A stretch of 64,000 bases of DNA from UBA8529 sp964390565 (lineage in GTDB: Bacteria > Bacteroidota > Bacteroidia > Bacteroidales > Tenuifilaceae), in the NCBI GenBank assembly GCA_964390565.1, contig CAYMII010000004.1, forward strand, positions 1 through 64,000, written 5' to 3'. A model generated the notes under the pieces. It was given only the letters and a program-made list of their open reading frames with translations, was not told where the DNA came from and did no database searches. A program made the translations under genes and the position numbers. Below, one piece after another: positions 9,169 to 16,915 of the stretch. Every line of letters starts with the position of its first letter. Positions within the stretch are counted from its first letter, which is position 1.

Positions 9169-10461
9169 TTACCAATCGGTAGTGTAGCTGTGGTTGTAGA
9201 TTCTATATGTCTGTACTTGTCCAGTTACATTGGATTTAAAATGAATATAGCCTGATAGTATTGAAATAGTTTTTCCAGCCGTTGAAGTTTCAGCAATCTT
9301 GATAGCTTGATTGATGTTTAATTTTAAGCTATGATTGCCTTTTCCGCTATATGATTGGTTAATTCCATCAATAATAACAGGAGTTAATCCTTTAAATTCA
9401 ATAATTACTTTTTCAATTGTAAATGCAGATTCGTACTTTGATACAATTGTCATATCAAGTATTGAGGCATCAACAGTACTTTCACCTTTAGTGATTGTTG
9501 TAAAGTGGAAAGGTACATTAACAAAAATACCAGCTTTATTAGCTGAGATATCAAAATAGAACTTCTTTTGAACATCAGCATTCCCAAAGCGATATTTTAC
9601 AAGAATGTTATTTTCAGGGTCTTCATAGCAGTTAGCATAATCAAACTTAACCACCCAATGATCTTGATTATTTATTGTAGAAGTAATTCGAGCACACTCT
9701 GATTTGGTAAATGGTTTTTTAGTTGTAGTAATAGTTCTTGTTCCAAGTCGAAGGGAGTACTTAAGCTCGCCAAGGCTGCTTTCTACTTCAACAAGTTCTA
9801 TTGAAGACAAAATCGAGTTATATCGAGTAATTCCAAGTTCAGCCTGATTTTTGCGTCCATCCATGAAATAATCGGTAAGGACTCTGAGTTCGCCAATATT
9901 CTTTTCAGCTTGTTCTGTTGATTCTACATTATCTGCTTGAGCAATCAAATCTTCAAGTTGACGAGTTAACTCGTTATCGCGCATTTTGTAGTCGCTAACC
10001 AATTTTTGAAGTTCAAACTCAGGGAATGGATATTTTAGGTGATAGTAGAAATACTCTTTTTTATCTTTTCCTTGAAGTTTCTCCCAATAGAATTCCTCAA
10101 CCTTAGAAAGAGAGATCCCTTGTAAAAAAGGTACCTTACCCGATTCAGTTGTAGTTGATGAGGCAAACTTCTCAAGAAAAACCGAGATATTATTGTTATA
10201 GTTAGCCTCTTCTTTCTTAAGTTCGGTTTTAGCCTTTACATTCTCAGCTACCGATGATACGATTCGCTCCTTAACCATTGTTAGAGCATTTTGCTGAGCT
10301 TCTTGGCTTGTAGCACCTCTTCCAACAGTTATAATATAATCTTTTTCGAGATTATTAACCCATTTAGGCTGCTTTCCGCTTTTCTGAATAATCTTATCCT
10401 GTGCTAGGCTTATACCAACCACTGAAATAAGAGCGAAAGCCAATAGTAAGAATTTCTTCAT
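9169..10461 (-). CDS. Exported LPP20-like protein of unknown function
   Basis: The 430-residue protein has a clear Sec leader (1-20, ending SLAQ). The following segment, with PKWVNNLEKDYIITVGRG and then a conserved-looking stretch SQEAQQNALTMVKERI, resembles the LPP20/LpoB-like fold of 'worry-free' SPOR-type envelope proteins in which a short strand is followed by an alanine-rich helix. The C-terminal half is beta-rich and not recognised. It is last of six exported minus-strand proteins (9169-15082). A hairpin separates it from the gene before it. Role unknown; the family resemblance is from pattern only. Confidence 0.6.
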   Translation of the reverse strand: MKKFLLLAFALISVVGISLAQDKIIQKSGKQPKWVNNLEKDYIITVGRGATSQEAQQNALTMVKERIVSSVAENVKAKTELKKEEANYNNNISVFLEKFASSTTTESGKVPFLQGISLSKVEEFYWEKLQGKDKKEYFYYHLKYPFPEFELQKLVSDYKMRDNELTRQLEDLIAQADNVESTEQAEKNIGELRVLTDYFMDGRKNQAELGITRYNSILSSIELVEVESSLGELKYSLRLGTRTITTTKKPFTKSECARITSTINNQDHWVVKFDYANCYEDPENNILVKYRFGNADVQKKFYFDISANKAGIFVNVPFHFTTITKGESTVDASILDMTIVSKYESAFTIEKVIIEFKGLTPVIIDGINQSYSGKGNHSLKLNINQAIKIAETSTAGKTISILSGYIHFKSNVTGQVQTYRIYNHSYTTDW

Positions 10462-10535
10462 GATTTTTTTGTTTGGGTTTATTAGTTTTAAAAGATTTTA
10501 ACCTCAAACGTTAAACATTAATCGCTATATAGCAA

Positions 10536-10559
10536 TCAGCAACCCCGAAGGGTTGCTGA
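10536..10559 (-). terminator. Intercistronic hairpin in the secreted-protein cluster
   Basis: A perfect 10-bp stem (TCAGCAACCC / GGGTTGCTGA) with loop CGAA lies between two minus-strand genes. There is no clear U-tract after it on the minus strand, so it may attenuate transcription or stabilise mRNA rather than fully terminate. Confidence 0.5.
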
Positions 10560-10580
10560 CTTAAGGTTAAGTGTCAAAGA

Positions 10581-11162
10581 TTATTTTTGCTCACCTGCAA
10601 GTTTGTTCATCTCCTCGTTGAAGATGTTTTCAAACTTCATTTTGTCGTAGTCAAGTTGTAATTTCTGATCTTTGCTAATTTTGTCTTTAATCTTATTTAA
10701 AAGATCATCTTTAGCAACTTCAACAGCAACATAGAATGACCATTTACCATCTTTTACAAAAGATCTGCTACATACAGTAGATACATTATTAAGTTCTTGG
10801 CTAACAACGTCGCGTGTTAGTTGCTCAAATTTTTGCTCAAACTCAGAGTTTTCGCCAATTTGACGCTCGTTTGTATAACGATCAGTAACCGTTTTAATAG
10901 TTCGATTAATTGATGCAGCTAAGTTGCTACTTGCATCAACGCCAGCTTTATTTTTAGCGGTGCTTTGATCTTGACTTGTTCCAGAACCAGTACCACGGAA
11001 GAATTTTTGGTCAGAATGGAATTCGTTGTCACTACATGGAACTGTAACCTCTTTACCTAATCCGCTATCTTTAACAGCAGCTGGTTTCGATCCACCACAA
11101 CTTACAAGGGCAACTGTAAAAGCAATTGCTCCAACGAATACAAAAGTTTTAGCTAGTTTCAT
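10581..11162 (-). CDS. LPP20-like lipoprotein
   Basis: The 193-residue protein has a lipoprotein signal with lipobox LVSC (Cys22) and should be anchored in the outer or inner membrane. After the anchor comes KFFRGTGSGTSQDQSTAKNKA, a strand-turn-helix pattern seen in LPP20-type lipoproteins, then a basic, amphipathic C-terminal half ending with many Lys and Glu. It sits between two exported proteins and shares its LPP20-like N-terminal pattern with the 430-residue neighbour downstream (9169-10461), so the two may be related by duplication. Function unknown. Confidence 0.62.
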   Translation of the reverse strand: MKLAKTFVFVGAIAFTVALVSCGGSKPAAVKDSGLGKEVTVPCSDNEFHSDQKFFRGTGSGTSQDQSTAKNKAGVDASSNLAASINRTIKTVTDRYTNERQIGENSEFEQKFEQLTRDVVSQELNNVSTVCSRSFVKDGKWSFYVAVEVAKDDLLNKIKDKISKDQKLQLDYDKMKFENIFNEEMNKLAGEQK

Positions 11163-11219
11163 AATCTTAGATTTTAAATTAAAAATTGTGAGTTAATAAT
11201 ATTCTGTTTAGTTGATAAT

Positions 11220-12185
11220 TTATTTGTTACTGTATAGCCATCCCCAATCAAAACTTGCAGAAGCACCCCAGTTACCCCAAGCAACAGCAACATCTTTACC
11301 GGCTTGGATCATCAGTTTTTCCTTATCAACATTTGCATCAAACTGCTTCATCTTGAATGTCCATACGTTAGCTCCATCAGCAAGCATTTTTTGAGTTATC
11401 TGTTCAGTAAGTTCAACCGCTTGAGGGTAGCACTCCATATCAGGAGTAATCTTACCAAGAAATTCAGCAGCCTTATCAGCATTCATTGCAGCCCAAGCAG
11501 CCTTAGCACCCGACATGTACTCAGTACATTTGTAGTTTGCATACTGCTTATAGATATCAATTGATAAATCCATACACTTGTCGAAGCATTCGCGACAGAC
11601 ATCGGGTACGCTAAGAAGTATGAATAATGCTTCCTCATACTTTTTTTGACCCGCTAATGCTTGAGCCCCTTTTATTACAACATCGCACTGCGAGTTATAA
11701 TATTCCATGATTTTGGTTTTACCAGTCTCAACAAAACCTTTAAACTGACCGGCTCTTGGGTTTAAGTTTTTTACAGCAGCGATATACGCCTTATCGTCTG
11801 ACTGACCTACAGCTTTTACAGTTATTGATGTTTGGCTAAAAATACTCTTACTAACTGCGTCAACTATATAGAAGGTGAATTCTAAAGTTAATGCTTGCAT
11901 AGGAGGAGCCGTTGGTGTAATATCCTTTGTTATCACATTTACCAGTGGTACAATGCAGAAACGTGGATTTGAACTAGCCGCACCAATGCCATTTAAGGTT
12001 GCAATTTGCTGCATCTTGTTTTGTAACATTTGACGAGCTCCATCAGGAATTCCTTCGGCTTGTTGAGGAACAATTGCCGCTAGAGCTACTCTACCCATAT
12101 CATCAGATTTACCTTGACTATTCTGAGATAAACCAATAAAAGGTATTGCAAGCAAAGCTAAAAATAGAAGTGAAATTTTTTTCAT
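11220..12185 (-). CDS. Exported protein of unknown function (cluster member)
   Basis: The 321-residue protein carries a Sec leader (1-20, ending GLSQ). Residues about 25-165 look like a mixed alpha/beta domain with an ALTLEFTFYIVD strand, and about 165-240 look helical with TPR-like character (AQALAGQKKYEEALFIL) plus a Cys-rich piece VCRECFDKC. Two or more cysteines in CRECFDKC could form disulfides in the periplasm. It is separated by 29 nt from the upstream gene start and is presumably co-transcribed. I do not recognise a characterised family. Confidence 0.55.
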   Translation of the reverse strand: MKKISLLFLALLAIPFIGLSQNSQGKSDDMGRVALAAIVPQQAEGIPDGARQMLQNKMQQIATLNGIGAASSNPRFCIVPLVNVITKDITPTAPPMQALTLEFTFYIVDAVSKSIFSQTSITVKAVGQSDDKAYIAAVKNLNPRAGQFKGFVETGKTKIMEYYNSQCDVVIKGAQALAGQKKYEEALFILLSVPDVCRECFDKCMDLSIDIYKQYANYKCTEYMSGAKAAWAAMNADKAAEFLGKITPDMECYPQAVELTEQITQKMLADGANVWTFKMKQFDANVDKEKLMIQAGKDVAVAWGNWGASASFDWGWLYSNK

Positions 12186-12214
12186 AACTTTTATATTAGG
12201 TCGTTAACGGTGTT

Positions 12215-13168
12215 TTATTTTTCACCAATCACCAGTTGAGCTTGCCCTAGCCCTTTCATCATTAGTTTTGATTCAAGCTGGTATTTTTCTTTTAACATCT
12301 TTTGCAAATTACGTGCCCAACCACGAGTATCAATGGCTTTACCATTTGCATCTTGAAGTGGAATGCGAACTTGTTCAAAAAGAAGCATGTTTTCTGTTGC
12401 ATCGGTGGTACTAAATCTTCCTTGAACAGTGTTTTCTGTAATCCAGCCTTCAATAACTTCAGTAAGTTCTTTACCATCATATTCAGTGGTGAAATCACCA
12501 TCAAAAGAACTCCAAGTTTTAACGCGTAAAATAACTTCACGACCATTTTTAAACATATCGTCAAAATGAGCTTGAAGTTGAACGTTAAAATTGTCGATGT
12601 GAGCTAAAACAGCCTCTTCGAGAAGAACTGGAAGTTCTGCAGAGAAAGAAGGTTTTCCTGTGCCTGATGCACCAGCAATTTGCTTATCGGTATAGGAATC
12701 AAGTCCTTGAAGATTAAATGTAACTGATTTTTTTGGACCTGTAGCATTAACAGTCCATGTTAGCTGCATCCAGATGTCAGCCTTTGCTACCTTTTTCAGT
12801 TTATCGATAGGGCTTTCATTAATTTCGGCACCACCTTTACTTGTAAGCATAGCGTCTTCAGCGGCTTGATCTTGTAAGGTTTTTAATGCAGATTCTAAAT
12901 TCTTTAGAGGAAATCCTCTTGATGCCATTAATTCATTTAGTTTACTTATTGCTAAAAGTAAATCGGCATTTGATTGTAGGGCTGCTTTGTAATCTGGCAC
13001 CTTTACTTTAGTTCCTTGGTTATCGAACTCAAGCATGTAACCATTTGTATTGCACCATACATCACTTGGAACAACCATAATGGTTGGTTTTTTTGCTTGA
13101 GCAAATAGTTCAGATGCTCCAAAAACCATTAGTACAGTGATGAAAAGGTATAGTAATTTGTTTTTCAT
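12215..13168 (-). CDS. Exported DUF6175-like protein
   Basis: The 317-residue protein has a Sec leader (1-23, ending LFAQ) followed by KKPTIMVVPSDVWC, which opens a domain resembling DUF6175 of Bacteroidota. It contains a segment KKVAKADIWMQLTW reminiscent of LpoB/CsgG-type proteins, in which a periplasmic alpha/beta domain senses or assembles envelope machinery. The gene lies in the middle of six exported proteins on one strand. The DUF assignment is from memory of the pattern and should be treated as likely rather than certain; the biological role is unknown. Confidence 0.55.
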   Translation of the reverse strand: MKNKLLYLFITVLMVFGASELFAQAKKPTIMVVPSDVWCNTNGYMLEFDNQGTKVKVPDYKAALQSNADLLLAISKLNELMASRGFPLKNLESALKTLQDQAAEDAMLTSKGGAEINESPIDKLKKVAKADIWMQLTWTVNATGPKKSVTFNLQGLDSYTDKQIAGASGTGKPSFSAELPVLLEEAVLAHIDNFNVQLQAHFDDMFKNGREVILRVKTWSSFDGDFTTEYDGKELTEVIEGWITENTVQGRFSTTDATENMLLFEQVRIPLQDANGKAIDTRGWARNLQKMLKEKYQLESKLMMKGLGQAQLVIGEK

Positions 13169-13233
13169 ATCAGTAAAGAAGTTTGTTGAATGGGTTTAAT
13201 CCCACAAGTTAATTATTATGACTCGTTAATTTC

Positions 13234-13276
13234 AAATACCGTGCCATATTTCTATTAAAAAATTAGCACGGTATTT
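13234..13276 (-). terminator. Hairpin between cluster genes
   Basis: An 11-bp stem (AAATACCGTGC / GCACGGTATTT) encloses a 21-nt AT-rich loop, just after the stop of the 13289-13813 gene on the minus strand. Only a weak U-tract follows, so partial termination is the most that can be claimed. Confidence 0.45.
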
Positions 13277-13288
13277 ATTAAAGTTAAT

Positions 13289-13813
13289 TTAGAAGCCAGA
13301 ACTTAAACCCTTGATAACTCCTGCATCTTCAAGTGCTTTTCTTAGGTCAGCGACGTTCACGTTCACAACTACCCCAATTTTGAATTTTTTGCCAACCTTC
13401 ATTCTATCTTCAGCAGCAACAGAACCGTCACCCGATTCAGTTACATATCTGTTATAGTTACCTTTATCGGAGAAAAATTCATCAAACCAAGCGCTCTTTT
13501 CCTGTTCAACTTCTGGAGTCGCAAGTGCTTTTTGTCCTGGGACACCTGGTTTACCAGAAAAACCTTTGAAAATAACACCATGAACAGCATTTTTCTTTGC
13601 TTGGTTAATTGCGATAGTTGGTTTTTTTGAATAAGACCAAACCTTGATAAGGTATGTTCCTTGAGTGCCAACGCTAACGCCTTCAATCTCATAAGCAAAG
13701 TCATCCGTATCTTTATCCGCTTTCTTTTGAGCTCTACTTTGAGCTGATGAGCTGATTGATAAGCCTAAAACTACTAAAAGTAGAAGGCTGCTTAATTGTA
13801 TTAATTTTCTCAT
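13289..13813 (-). CDS. Small exported protein of unknown function
   Basis: The 174-residue protein has a Sec leader (1-24, ending SSAQ). The mature part begins with a basic stretch, then YEIEGVSVGTQGTYLIKVWSYSK followed by an Ala/Lys helix (INQAKKNAVHGVIF). This strand-turn-helix order echoes the LPP20/LpoB-like neighbours. It contains a Gly/Pro-rich GKPGVPGQKA loop. It lies 18 nt downstream of the 13832-15082 gene and is probably in the same transcript. No characterised family recognised. Confidence 0.55.
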   Translation of the reverse strand: MRKLIQLSSLLLLVVLGLSISSSAQSRAQKKADKDTDDFAYEIEGVSVGTQGTYLIKVWSYSKKPTIAINQAKKNAVHGVIFKGFSGKPGVPGQKALATPEVEQEKSAWFDEFFSDKGNYNRYVTESGDGSVAAEDRMKVGKKFKIGVVVNVNVADLRKALEDAGVIKGLSSGF

Positions 13814-13831
13814 ATAAAAAAATTTAGGTTA

Positions 13832-15082
13832 TTATTTAATTTGTCTAATTAACATACCTGGGTAGAAACCGCTACCACCTTTAAAGAATGTACGATCAAG
13901 TACTGGTTTGCCATTTTTAACGGCAGTGCTATCAATTGGACCCTCTTCTTGACCAGCAAGGTATCTGTTATCCCATATCTGTTTGCCATCAACTTTGATG
14001 GTGCCTTTTCTTACATATTTTGTTTTGCCATCATCACCAATCGTTTGCTCAAGTACTTCGTATTTATCCCCACCTTCGACTCCCTCCTTTAAACCAATTT
14101 TAGCTGTAATTGGTTCACCGGTATAGAGAGGAGTTTTTGTTTTAAATACATCGTATTTCTTTTGAAGTTTAGCATAAACGTTATCAATTGTACGAATTGT
14201 TGCAATTTCAACTAACCTTTCAGCACTTCTTTGCTCTTTGAAAGAACCTGTAACCAAACTTCTTGACTTTTCAGATCCAATTAAGGTCAATTTAAACAGA
14301 TCAGAATTGTCAAATTTATCTTTTTTAGCGGGATCTATGCTGTTTTTATCCATCCAGTAGTCACTATAGAAGATTGAAGAAATTGAATCGTTCCACTGAA
14401 GTTTATAAAGATACGATGTAGTCCATACTGAATATCCTTCTCTAGTTTTTTTGTAAATTTGTTCTGCAGCGATTAGAGCAATTTTTTGAGCGATTGGATT
14501 TCCAATTTTCTCGGCCATAAGTTTTGAGGTAAGGTAAATTGCGTAAGCAGGCGCCTCGTTACTTAGGAAAAATAGTTTTGAAACAACCACAAAAGTATTA
14601 CCAATGAGTTCTTCACCAGCATCTGATAAAGATGCAAGTCCTCTTGCAGAGTTTTGGGCAATACGAGATTCCATTTCAGATGCGTTATATGAACCTCTCT
14701 CACCAATGAGCGACATATCAAACGAACCATCTTCAGCGCGGTTAAACCATTTTGCCACAAGTTGGTTTGCTACTTTCTTTTGAGTAAAGTAGGTATCGAT
14801 AATCTGTGGAACATTTGTTGAAGATGTATCGCCATTTATTCCATAAAGTTTTGGATCAAAAGATTTTTCACCAACAGTATGATTGTTATACTTTTCAGGG
14901 AATGGAGCTTTATAGTATGCTCTAATAACGGTATCCTTATATGGAAATTTTTCAGATTCCATTAGGATAGTATGCAGTGAGCTTCTGCGATATTTAATAT
15001 CTTGAACAGCCACTTTCTGAGCAAGAACACTTCCTGCGCAAATAATTGCGACAATACAAATGAGTAATGACTTTTTAATCAT
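13832..15082 (-). CDS. Exported protein of unknown function, first gene of the secreted cluster
   Basis: The 416-residue protein has a Sec leader (1-21, ending VLAQ). The mature region is largely helical in its middle (ASLSDAGEELIGNTFVVVSKLFF and a later Ala/Leu-rich segment), and its C-terminus is rich in strands and Gly (GLKEGVEGGDKYEVLEQ, KGGSGFYPGMLIRQIK). It opens the series of six exported minus-strand genes ending at 9169. I see no enzymatic motif. The compact arrangement suggests a periplasmic or outer-membrane assembly, which is inference. Confidence 0.55.
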   Translation of the reverse strand: MIKKSLLICIVAIICAGSVLAQKVAVQDIKYRRSSLHTILMESEKFPYKDTVIRAYYKAPFPEKYNNHTVGEKSFDPKLYGINGDTSSTNVPQIIDTYFTQKKVANQLVAKWFNRAEDGSFDMSLIGERGSYNASEMESRIAQNSARGLASLSDAGEELIGNTFVVVSKLFFLSNEAPAYAIYLTSKLMAEKIGNPIAQKIALIAAEQIYKKTREGYSVWTTSYLYKLQWNDSISSIFYSDYWMDKNSIDPAKKDKFDNSDLFKLTLIGSEKSRSLVTGSFKEQRSAERLVEIATIRTIDNVYAKLQKKYDVFKTKTPLYTGEPITAKIGLKEGVEGGDKYEVLEQTIGDDGKTKYVRKGTIKVDGKQIWDNRYLAGQEEGPIDSTAVKNGKPVLDRTFFKGGSGFYPGMLIRQIK

Positions 15083-15221
15083 AGCTTAGGTTGTTAGGGT
15101 TTTCTACTCGTATGGCTTTTCGAAGACGCCCCGTTTTTGATGGTTTCTGGACTCCATATATTGTACCAAACTGATAAAAAATTGGTAAATTTTTTTATCA
15201 ACAAGTAAAAATACAAAAAAA

Positions 15222-15255
15222 AACAAACCCCCTATATCAAAACAGAGGGTTTGTT
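15222..15255 (-). terminator. Terminator of the alkaline phosphatase gene
   Basis: On the minus strand a 9-bp stem (AACAAACCC / GGGTTTGTT) is followed by a run of T residues, about 70 nt past the phosphatase stop. Confidence 0.75.
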
Positions 15256-15321
15256 ATGTTTATTTACCTATTTAAAACATCAATTAGTCAAAATGGTTTT
15301 TATCTGTTTTATTAGATATGA

Positions 15322-16746
15322 CTAGAAGGAAGATTTGAGTATTAGTTTTGGAATATCAGTATTATCGATACTTCCGAAAAATAATTCCGACCCAGTACCT
15401 ATAACATAAACTGGCACAGGCGAACCAGTATGTGAAGTTGAAGTCCATCCAATGGCTGCTTTTTTGTTGATGAGTTCAATACAAGTTGCAGAAAACTGCT
15501 CTTTCGATTCAGATAAATAGTCTGTTTTCGATGATGATTTTTCTAACTCCTTGATAGTTTTGTAATAGGCTTCTAATAATTTCTTTAGCTCATCATCGTT
15601 TAGAGCAAGATTAAGTGTGACATCTCCTAGTCCAGTTTTTGCCTTTGCAAATTCAAGCATTTGGGCAAATGTAGGTCTTGGTTTTCGCCTCAATTCATCA
15701 ATAACGAAGTCTTTAAGAGTCTCTTTAGATACCTTTTGATTACGAAGAACTGATAGCTTATTACTGTACTTATTGGACTTATTCCCAAGGCTAAATCCTC
15801 CTGTTTCATGGTCAGCTGTAACAATAATAAGCGTTTCGTCGGGGTGAGCATTGTAAAACTCAACAGCTTGTTTTACTGCATCGGAAAAAGCTATAACTTC
15901 ATGAATAACAGCTGCACCATCATTTGAATGGCTTGCCCAATCAATCTTTCCGCCTTCAACCATCATAAAGAACCCCTTTGAGTTATCAAGGGTTTGTATA
16001 GCCTTCTTTGTTAGTTGAGAGAGAGTAACATCTGTGCTATCTGAGTCAATTGAATTCTTAAGAGTACTTTCTGCTGCTGGTTTGGGTGTAGAATAAACAA
16101 CGGATTTATAATTTAACTTCAAAATATCAACAGAATCGAGATTGCTTGTAAATGCAAACGAATACTTCTTCCCAAGCGAATAGATTGATTCTACGGGTTC
16201 TTTAAGTTTTTTACCATAAGGGTCAACAAAGCCTCCGCTAGCATAAAAATCGTAACCACTTTTTAGCAGATCTTTAGCAATATCGTAACTACTTCCCCTA
16301 GAACCTTGGTGCGCATAGAATGCCGCTGGTGTAGCATGGTCGATGCTTACACTAGTGAGTAATCCAACCTTATAGCCATTATCCTTGAATTTTTTAGCGA
16401 TGCTAAAAAGTGTATCGGTATGGTTATAGTTAAGCCCAAGTGTTCCGATAGATGTTTTACTCCCAGTTGATAAAGCAGTACCTGCTGCTGCCGAACATGT
16501 AATGTACTGGTTTGCAGCATATGTGGTTGAAAAGGTTTGAACTGGAAAATCAATAAAAGATAAACTCTGATTATTTCTTAGCACCGAATCGATGTACACT
16601 TGGGTTGTGTTTACATGCTGAAAACCCATTCCATCCCCAATAAAAAGGAATACATATTTTGCCTTTTTATTTTCCTTGTTTTCAAGGTTTTGACAGCTGT
16701 ATGAAATGAAGATTAATGCTAAAATTGGGAGTAATATTTTTTTCAT
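15322..16746 (-). CDS. Alkaline phosphatase, lipoprotein form
   Basis: The 474-residue protein hydrolyses phosphomonoesters in the envelope. A lipobox-like YSC places the lipid anchor at Cys18. Metal-binding motifs are visible: IGDGMG (36-41), DHATPAAFYAHQGSRG, EGGKIDWASHSNDG, TADHETGGF and, near the end, TSTSHTGSPVPVY. The nucleophile lies in ITCSAAAGTALSTG: Ser85, preceded by Cys84 where E. coli PhoA has Asp101. This substitution is the only oddity in an otherwise complete active site. The gene is alone, with its own terminator. Confidence 0.92.
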   Translation of the reverse strand: MKKILLPILALIFISYSCQNLENKENKKAKYVFLFIGDGMGFQHVNTTQVYIDSVLRNNQSLSFIDFPVQTFSTTYAANQYITCSAAAGTALSTGSKTSIGTLGLNYNHTDTLFSIAKKFKDNGYKVGLLTSVSIDHATPAAFYAHQGSRGSSYDIAKDLLKSGYDFYASGGFVDPYGKKLKEPVESIYSLGKKYSFAFTSNLDSVDILKLNYKSVVYSTPKPAAESTLKNSIDSDSTDVTLSQLTKKAIQTLDNSKGFFMMVEGGKIDWASHSNDGAAVIHEVIAFSDAVKQAVEFYNAHPDETLIIVTADHETGGFSLGNKSNKYSNKLSVLRNQKVSKETLKDFVIDELRRKPRPTFAQMLEFAKAKTGLGDVTLNLALNDDELKKLLEAYYKTIKELEKSSSKTDYLSESKEQFSATCIELINKKAAIGWTSTSHTGSPVPVYVIGTGSELFFGSIDNTDIPKLILKSSF

Positions 16747-16862
16747 ATAGGTTATTTTGTTGCAATTATAGCTTTTTTTAAAAAGCCTACTACAATTTTA
16801 GTGAAATGAAGAAAAAAGAAAGACTCAAGTTATATTAAGCATCCATTTTTTCTAGAAACAAA

Positions 16863-16898
16863 AAAGCCCGCATTTTGATTAATCAAATTGCGAGCTTT
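16863..16898 (-). terminator. Terminator of the RND efflux operon
   Basis: A long hairpin on the minus strand (AAAGCTCGCA... with ...TGCGGGCTTT, one mismatch and one G-U pair) ends in a TTTTTTG tract, 18 nt past the stop of the permease fusion. Confidence 0.8.
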
Positions 16899-16915
16899 CT
16901 AGCATTAAACACTAT

